Of a DNA stretch of 64,000 bases, positions 56,651 through 64,000 are shown piece after piece. The translations under genes and the position numbers were made by a program. Origin of the DNA: Agapanthus africanus (Eukaryota > Streptophyta > Magnoliopsida > Asparagales > Amaryllidaceae); the NCBI GenBank assembly GCA_030015575.1, contig CM057338.1, forward strand, positions 829,428,353 to 829,492,352, read 5' to 3'. Position 1 is the first letter of the stretch. Each line of letters starts with the position of its first letter. A model generated the notes under the pieces. It was not told where the DNA came from, ran no database searches, and saw nothing but the letters and a program-made list of their open reading frames with translations.

Positions 56651-57293
56651 ATAGCTACCTGTTTTAATTTTGAAATTCGATTCCACAACATCTTAGGTTT
56701 CTTTTATTTCATTAATCTCATTAATGAAGTCCCATTTTATTATGCTTCACAAGCATCTCTTTTGAAAACGAAATCTGCAATATAACATATATCTCATATA
56801 TATAATATAAACATTCGTCTCAGGCAGTAATATGATCTCATCACAGAACATTGCAGCAGAAGAACATATATGAAATATTGGATATACTAGGACGTCCGTG
56901 TTTTCAATACGAGCCTGTATAAAACACGGATTCCACGGTCGCGATGAATAGCCAAACCCACATCCCTAGACCCCTACGAGAGCGGCAAGTAACACTGCCA
57001 ATTCTAGGGTTAGGAGACCTGGTCTCGACTTCTCGAGATGGTCTCCCACTGGACCCTAGAACCCGGTTACTTGTGCTCCCCTCCTTGGGTCTACCTAATG
57101 CGGAAAAGTAAATAATATACAACGGTGACAGCTTCCGCTACCTGGAAGTGCCCCAATAAAAGAATATTACATACAAATGAATTTTACATGAATGAAAAAG
57201 AAAAACTCTCATCTCACATAAAACCCCCGGCTATTCAAACGCGACGATCCAATACAACATATCACAGCAACACATAATATCTCATATCATCAA

Positions 57294-57371
57294 CGTAAGC
57301 AAGTATGCGTATCCCGATTGTCGTTGATGTATAGCAACGAAGCCGGCGATAAACCACATACTACGCTTATG
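57294..57371. repeat. Inverted repeat in element C leader
   Basis: CGTAAGCAAGTATG (57294-57307) pairs with CATACTACGCTTATG (57357-57371): seven pairs, a small internal loop, then six pairs, with one G-U. It is the homologue of the perfect stem at 31998-32075 but with different bases in both arms. Confidence 0.68.
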
Positions 57372-58434
57372 GTCACAGAAAAGAAAGTGTAAAACTACAA
57401 CAGTTGGAATCCGCAACCTCCTTAGACATCGCATGCCTAACCAAATGAATTCCTTAGACATCTCATGCCTAACAATTATAAACCCCGCATTTTAGTCTCT
57501 TTATCGAAAACTCTTTTCAATATCAAGTCGGGCAATTCAACAAGATTCCCGACAACTTGATCGAATGCTCGTCGCAAACTTTAGTAGACGGCCGCACCCC
57601 CAGATGCCGTCGACGAAGTGCACCAAGGCGGAACACCGCTACCGCGAGCACCCGAACGGATGCTTTCGGCGGCGGGGTTCTCCTACAGTCACTTGGTCGG
57701 GGCTATGGGGCGTAGCTGTCTATTAAGTTTACCCGGCGAGTATCCGCGTACACTACGTGATTGCAACGGACTTTTGATCACATCAAAATTCCGTGGCAAC
57801 CGATCATCTGAGACTAAACTGCTATGTTTATAATATTCAAATCAGTTATCTCATAACTACCTGTGGATTCCAAATATTGTATCACATTCCAGATAAATAG
57901 AAAAAGTTAAACTTTCCGATCGAATCATCAAGCACCCAAGATTTCCCCAATATATCTCAACACTTGAAATCAGTTTAAAAACATCCAACACATGCCACAG
58001 TACCAATGGTCCAGCCGTAGAAGGGTCAAGCCAACGCCTCACATGTGGCACGCCGTACTGCCCCAAACCCTAAGGTTCAAAAGGCAGTTCAAGACGGTCA
58101 CATAATCGAGTTAAAGTTTGTTGTCTTCTAGAGGGTCCACCGCGTTACTTTCACGACTTAGAACGTTCTTAAACACGAGGAAAAATCCAACTTTTGAAAA
58201 AATTTCCAACAGGGGAAAAAGTGAGTTATTGATATCCGTTCGAACTTTTTAACAGTTTCTAAAAGTTATCCGGACAAAACACAAAGACGCGGTTAAAGTT
58301 CCCGATCGAATCATCGAATCACCAATACAACCCAGAAAATTCAACAGTTGAATAAATATTAAAAATTCCCAGAAAATATAGTACTAAACGACAAGAATTA
58401 CTGTGCAAATATCAAACAGTGAAGCGACAAAAGG

Positions 58435-58481
58435 GCCGCGGAACCGCCGCACATGCCATACATGTGCCGCGGTTCCGCCGC
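58435..58481. repeat. GC-rich hairpin, copy 3 (element C leader)
   Basis: GCCGCGGAACCGCCGCAC (58435-58452) pairs with GTGCCGCGGTTCCGCCGC (58464-58481), 16 of 18, and the stem extends inward through acatg/catgt. It lies about 180 nt downstream of the primer site in the sense direction, as in element A. Confidence 0.78.
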
Positions 58482-58661
58482 GCTTTAGTGGAATTAGGCG
58501 CACGTGCTTCACAGTAACTCTTGTATTTCCCTGCTGATTTTTTTGAGCATTTTTAATTTGGAAAAAATCACAGTTTAAAAAAATTTCCAGAAACTAGGGT
58601 ATATCAGGTTTTCCGGGTTCGATCGGACTTTAAACTTCGTCTAGACTTCGCCTAAAGCTCT

Positions 58662-58679
58662 AGCTTGGCTCTGATACCA
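58662..58679 (-). other. Element C primer-binding site
   Basis: The minus strand reads TGGTATCAGAGCCAAGCT one base after the LTR end at 58681. It is the initiator Met tRNA complement. Confidence 0.88.
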
Positions 58680-58680
58680 C

Positions 58681-60846
58681 TGTAGGGTTGCTAGGCACGC
58701 GCACAAGGGTCTACAAGGCATCAACCATGCCCGATTAAAAATTTAGCCGTGCCGAACAACCCGAATACGGAACTTTAAACTAGAGATTAGGCGAAAACAA
58801 GCATGTTAACAACTTTAACACTAAGTGAGAGGGATTACAACCTTTGTAGATCCGGTCCTTCACTTCATATGCTCCATGTTGTGGTCCCTTCGCTGCGATC
58901 ATCGGGATCCGGACTCTCGAGAGGTTCCACGAAGAGAAAGATGCAACCTTTGCTTCCGATCTTCGATACTAAGATGATCTACCTTGAAGTTTCGTTAACA
59001 CAAGCTAACACTCATGAAATGATGTGAACATCCTCATCTAAATGGCAAGGGAAGATGAGGATGATGAAGTAGGATTTTTGCTCTCTTTATTTATCTTTTT
59101 CTCATATTTATTCATCACTTTTGAAAAACTAGTAAAGCTTTTTCATGAAAGAATGAAGGAAGAAGAAGAATAGTGATCCATATTCTTTTGTGATGAATAA
59201 TGAAAGGATTAATATGACAAATAATGCAACCATGGTTGACTTAACCATTGTAGAGAATTAACCAAGGGTTAGGGTTTGGGTTGAGTTAAGAATGAGTCAC
59301 TTGTAAATATCTTTATCATGACAAAAAGAAAACCTTCTAGAAACATCTAGAAAGTTTAACCCTAATCCAAACCCTAATCATGTTTAAACTCCACTAAACA
59401 AGTTGCATTAGTTATCATATCATGTTACAATATTATATATCACATATATAATATTTATCGTAACCAAATAAAATAATACATTTAACATATATCGCATATA
59501 TATCAATGTATTACCCGAGTGAGAAAAAGAATCTTTTAGTGAGCAAATATTAGTTAATGCAATTTAATGTATCATATATATTATTATACATTAAATTATC
59601 GAATCAACACTTGATCCGACAATCCGGCTATATCGCATATAACCGGCTAATATTTATCCGCACCGATTCATCGAATCAACACTTGATCCGATGACCCGGC
59701 TGATATCAAATATCGCGAGAATATAATACGGTATCACATATCGCATTATCCTCGGTCCCGCACATATCACATATGTGCCCCTACTCCGTTTTGCCTGAGT
59801 CAAGAAACTTCTGTGTAGGACTCTAAAGAATCGTCAATACGCCGGCAGTAGGTGATGATCATATCAAACACCCACAAGCTGCAAGCGGTCAGCTAAACGT
59901 AACAGCTACCCAGGTATTGAGCGCTCAGAAGATCAACAAGCAAGCCTGTACATTCTCCTGCGAATCCAAACAGTAACACTCCCGTACAGTCCGGTCTCGT
60001 CGTCTGATATGTTGCATATCTCGCCTAGGGGTGGTAAACGTCAGACCCCAGCAGCTCGATAAGTCGTGTCGATATGAGGTCTATAACAGTTCGAAAAACT
60101 ACTGATAACACTTACCAGTAAATCTCAGCAACCCTGGCCAGGGATTTCCGGTTATAGCCAATCGAACACAGCACAACATCAACTCCCTATACCGGGAGAG
60201 ACGAATCCCCTCCTATTGCTCATTGCCTCCATGTGATTCGGGACTGTACCCAAAAGCCACCTTTTTGCACGCCCTCTTGGACGTGGTATGATGGAAATCA
60301 AAGCACAGTGGGAATCACACAAGACTCTATAACGATCTCGGGTCAACAGACTATTCTGTACCAGTGTCACCGGAGAACTGCCATCTGACATATGGTATAA
60401 TACCATCTGGGAGTTCTCGGCGAGTCCGTCCAGTGTACCCAGTCTCCACTGAGCACCCGTACACCATCCTTGATGTCAAACACCGATGGATATGGGATCA
60501 TCCATCGCCCATCATATGGGTCAAGATGCGTATACGCTAGTCTACTCTGGTGCATCGATGCCCTGTCTCGATACACCCTCGACTAGGAACAGTTATAGGA
60601 TGTACTCGTCGACTATCGTGGCCCCACTAGTATGATCTCATCATAGTCCCAGTAGTAGAGTACATATCCTAAGGGCTTTATCAACATGTAATATAGAGAC
60701 AATCAGAGTACACGTTAAGATAAAGTACAACCAGATAGCATACTATCATGTCGAGCAAGAAAGTCCTCCCTATATATGTCCTAGCATCCACTACAATATA
60801 CATCGTATATACAGTAATGGCCTCTAGGGTATACATATAACTAACA
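58681..60846 (-). mobile_element. Element C Angela-type LTR, copy 2 (2,166 bp)
   Basis: Same length as copy 1 and aligned without net indels. It has a primer site on its left and a polypurine tract on its right, so it serves as 5' LTR for the left body and 3' LTR for the right body, as expected for the shared LTR of a tandem array. Confidence 0.93.
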
Positions 60847-60861
60847 ATCTCCCACTTGCAC
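60847..60861 (-). other. Element C polypurine tract, copy 2
   Basis: Repeat of 52852-52866 at +7,995. Confidence 0.88.
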
Positions 60862-63577
60862 TAGGGCCATCTGTTATGGTATCGCATACCCAACAATTAG
60901 CTGCGGTTGAAGTATCTCATACTCAACCATCCCATAAAAGTCTCTACTGGGAAAAAGGCCTTTGTGAATGGATCCGCGCCGTCGTCCTCTGTGTCTGCTC
61001 TCCTAACCTCGATCTCCCTGGAGATCAACCATCTCCATGATCAGGTGATACTGCCTAAGAATTATATCTGGATTTCTGATAGGACGGTAGTTCCTTGGCA
61101 TAAGCCACAACTCCATTGTCACACAATGGTAGGAACGAAGTTCATCGCATGAACTTATATATATCCAGACTGCCTCTTTGGTAGTATCCTTGGTAACGAT
61201 GTATCTTGCCTTTAATCGTCTAATATGTCACGGTATCTAGCTTGGAACTCTTCCAATATACCGTCCCTCCATTGAGGGTGTAGACAATGCCCGCGACTGA
61301 CATTCAGTCGTCCTTATCACTCTGGAACCTTTCCAGTGATTCTCCCCAGGATCGATTGATACCATCTCACTACAACTAGTGAGTATCCTAACATCCAATT
61401 AGATCTATCTCATAGATCAAAACCCAGGATTTAGGAGGTATCACTTTTATCCTATATGGAGAATCCTTGTGATAAGCGGAGATTGACCGAGCGTAGCATA
61501 GGAAACTCCTTCCCTATCAAGAGTATGTCATCCACGTACTCTACGAGGATCACCACCATACTCTCTATTACCTTTTCATATATACAAGGTTCATCTATCA
61601 TTTTGATGAAGTCAAACTCTTTGACTACCACATCAAAACAGATGTTCCAACTCCGCGATGCCTGTTTTATCATATAAAACATCTTGCACACGTTTCCGCT
61701 GCTCCCACTGTCTACGAAGCCCTCTGGCTGTGTACTTATAGACGCTCTTTTCTAAAACATCATTTAGAAAAGCAGTCATGACACCCAACCACCAGATATC
61801 GTAGTCATGGTATGTAGCCGTGGCAAGTAGGATCTGGATGGACTTAAGCATAGCTTTGAAAGTCTCAACTTTTCCATGTACACCTAGTAATCTTCTCAAG
61901 ATATACTCGCTCCTGATGGGGATTTAACCCTTCAGATAAAGCAACCAAAGTCCATACTTTGTTGGTGTATAAGGATTCCATCTCAGATCGATAAGCATCC
62001 AGCCATTCTTACAGAGTCCCACTCCTGATGGCCAGCTCGAAACTAGTTGGGTCATCATCTCATGATGCAATCCTCGCTCCCACTGTCATAGAGAAACCAA
62101 AGTATCTCTCAGGTGGGTGAGGAACCCTGCTAGATCGGCGGAGAGGCTGAGGTTCGTTGGAAACTATTGAATCCTTTGGTTCTACCAAATCATCAGCTGC
62201 ATTTTGTATAGCTGGAACCTTTCCAGTTCTACATAACAGATCTTGCCTCGAGCTTGTCCGGATTTTGCTTTCAGACATAGGCCGGACAACCCCAAATCTT
62301 AACAAGCTTAAGATACAGGCTCTTCCCTTTCCATATCACATATGAAGTGGTAGGCAACTGATTTGATTTGAACCCTTATTCAATAGGTATGCAGCTTCTC
62401 AAGTGCATAACTCCCTAAAGGAAATAGGAAACTCAGTAGTACTCATCATAGAGCACACCATATCACATAGGGTGCTATGGCTCAACCCCGATACACCGAC
62501 GTGCTGTGGTGTATACGGAGGAGTAATGCTGAGAGAGAATCTCATTCTCCTTTAGAATAGTCCAGGAATTCCGTGCTCAAGTATTCTCCTCCTTGATCAC
62601 ATCAAAGGACATAATACTTTTACCCGTATTTGTTGGTTCTCTACTTCTAATTTATATTCTGTGAATATCTCAAAAGCTTCGGACTTATGTTTCAACAGGA
62701 ACACATGTGTGAATCTTGAGAGATTATCAGAGAATGTAATGAAGTACAAAGAACCGGTCTTGGCATGTGTAGACAGGAGACTTTCATACATCAGCATGTA
62801 TCAATTCCCAAGAGTTCACCAACTCTTTCTCTGTTTCCAATAAACAGAGCTATGGTCATCTTATCTTTGTGACATGACTGGCAAGTTTCATAAGATGTAA
62901 ATTCAAACTAATTTAAATATGCATCTATATGTAACTTCAGCCAGTCGGGTCGCATTGATATGACCTAGTCTACAATACCTCAAGAAGGATTCATTCATTT
63001 CTGAACTCTTCCTCTTGTGTGTGTTCCGTACACTAAGAACTGTAGTTTGATTTAGAACGACAATGCTTTTAGATGACGTGCCTGAACCGATCAACTCTTG
63101 ATATAGGAAATGTTCAAAACATTATCCAACAATACAAAATCATATCCTTTCTTTACTAATAAAGAGACTGATATGATTTTGTATATCAGGTTCGGTATCT
63201 AATAACATTTGTTCAGAATCAATGTATTCTGGTAATACAGGGTGATAGTGACCAACAGACTTGGCTGCAACACTTGCACCGTTTTCTGTCTCATGAAACT
63301 TATCACCCGTTCTCAGTTCTCTACCTATCTGTAGCCCATGTAACAGATTACATATACGGGATCCTGATCCGGTATCACATACCCAGGATGTAAAGGATAC
63401 TGAGAAACAGTTCTGTGTAATGAACACACCCGAAGATGATGCATCAGCATGCACTTTCTTCGTTTGGGCGGCACGGAAAATCTGGTATTCCCCAATTTCC
63501 TGCTCTGTCTTATAACAATTATAAGTTGGAGCGGGACCAACGTTCCCCAGCTCAGTATAACAAGCGGGTTCGGTCAA
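60862..63577 (-). pseudogene. pol: Element C pol, copy 2
   Basis: A copy of 52867-55582 at +7,995 with about ten substitutions by eye and no net indel. It shares the same broken frames: protease DTG (about 63385-63345), GAG-pre-integrase, integrase pieces, RT with YVDD (about 61555-61520). One change sits next to the RT active-site region (tctattaccttttcata at 61563 against tctactaccatttcgta at 53568). Confidence 0.9.
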
Positions 63578-64000
63578 TATTCCGTATTATTATCTTGATT
63601 AAGGCGTGATATGGTCGCTACGTGGAGAGAGAGAGAAGAAAACACTCAGCGTGCGCTCTTGCAAGATCAGATTGGTTTTTATTTTATCTAATCAGGATGG
63701 CTCCCACTGCTTTTTATCAAATCTTCCTTCAAACCCTAAAAGGAAAGACTAGCCGGGATTAATTACACGCTACAAGTTCGCCAATCTTTCAGCCAGGCTA
63801 GTGTCGGTACTTTGAGGGAGGTCCCCCGTGCTTTCGCACGAACCTAATTAAAGTAAACCTCGTTTTCCCAGAGGCGTAACCCCGTTGACACCTTTCTAGA
63901 CACCTACTTGATCGGCTAATTGTAATGTGTAAAACTCTCCCAGGAGTAACTCCTACTCGCAGCGGGTATCGGGATCCAACTATCTCATAGAAGGTATGCA
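63578..64000 (-). other. Element C leader, copy 2 (cut by window end)
   Basis: Matches 55583-56005 with about two substitutions, including the gagagagagag run near 63625-63637. The remaining leader and any third LTR lie outside the window. Confidence 0.88.

Larger units (their letters stand above)
55583..58661 (-). other. Element C gag-less leader and non-coding body
   Basis: Between protease and the primer site, where gag should lie, about 3.1 kb holds no recognisable gag or zinc knuckle. It carries a gagagagagag run at 55630-55642, the threefold TTGACTGAGTCAA motif, the paired gtcactcccggtgaaggg repeat, an inverted repeat and a GC-rich hairpin. Most of these have counterparts in the same order in element A (about 30215-32505). 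Short frames on both strands look random. Confidence 0.75.

Overview
The window is nuclear DNA of a flowering plant and consists almost entirely of nested and decayed LTR retrotransposons. The evidence is plant-type Ty3/gypsy chromoviruses (Del/Tekay clade), Ty1/copia elements whose LTR and polypurine ends are of the Angela/BARE type, initiator-Met tRNA primer sites, 2-4.4 kb LTRs and 5-bp target duplications. I cannot name the species. I recognise no host gene, rRNA gene or functional tRNA gene.

Layout, left to right. (1) 1-11383: Tekay element E1 on the + strand. Its 5' LTR is cut by the window edge; the body at 2052-7009 carries a gag-pol full of stops and frameshifts; the complete 3' LTR is 4,374 bp. 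(2) 11384-12834: unassigned. (3) 12835-15762: relic of a Tekay-like LTR (+). (4) 15763-16015: end fragment of an Angela LTR (-). (5) 16016-17961 and 37958-39776: Tekay-like relic E3 on the - strand (gag relic, primer site, LTR), split by the insertion of E2. (6) 17967-37952: Tekay-like element E2 (+), flanked by the target duplication GTCTC and itself split by (7) 24688-34642: Angela-type element A (-), flanked by CCTTT. (8) about 39827-45814: Tekay-like element E4 (+), 5'-truncated, with its 3' LTR interrupted by (9) 45815 onward: Angela element B (-), itself interrupted at 50686 by (10) Angela element C (-), arranged LTR-body-LTR-body with an exact 7,995-bp period and running off the right edge.

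None of the gag-pol reading frames is intact. E2 is closest: one frame with four stops, plus the insertion of A. A and C have young LTR pairs (about 1.7 % and 0.8 % different by my by-eye count) around dead pol and no recognisable gag, which suggests they were moved by enzymes supplied in trans. Their long non-coding leaders share structures that keep their form while the sequence changes.

The most interesting signals are: two GT...AG intron-like insertions in E4 whose removal restores gap-free alignment to E2; splice-site-like sequences in Tekay-clade LTRs paired with an acceptor-like CAG 4-5 nt before the gag ATG, which would remove the primer site from a spliced mRNA; compensated stems in Tekay LTRs and Angela leaders; a GC-rich hairpin seen in three places; and the tandem C element.
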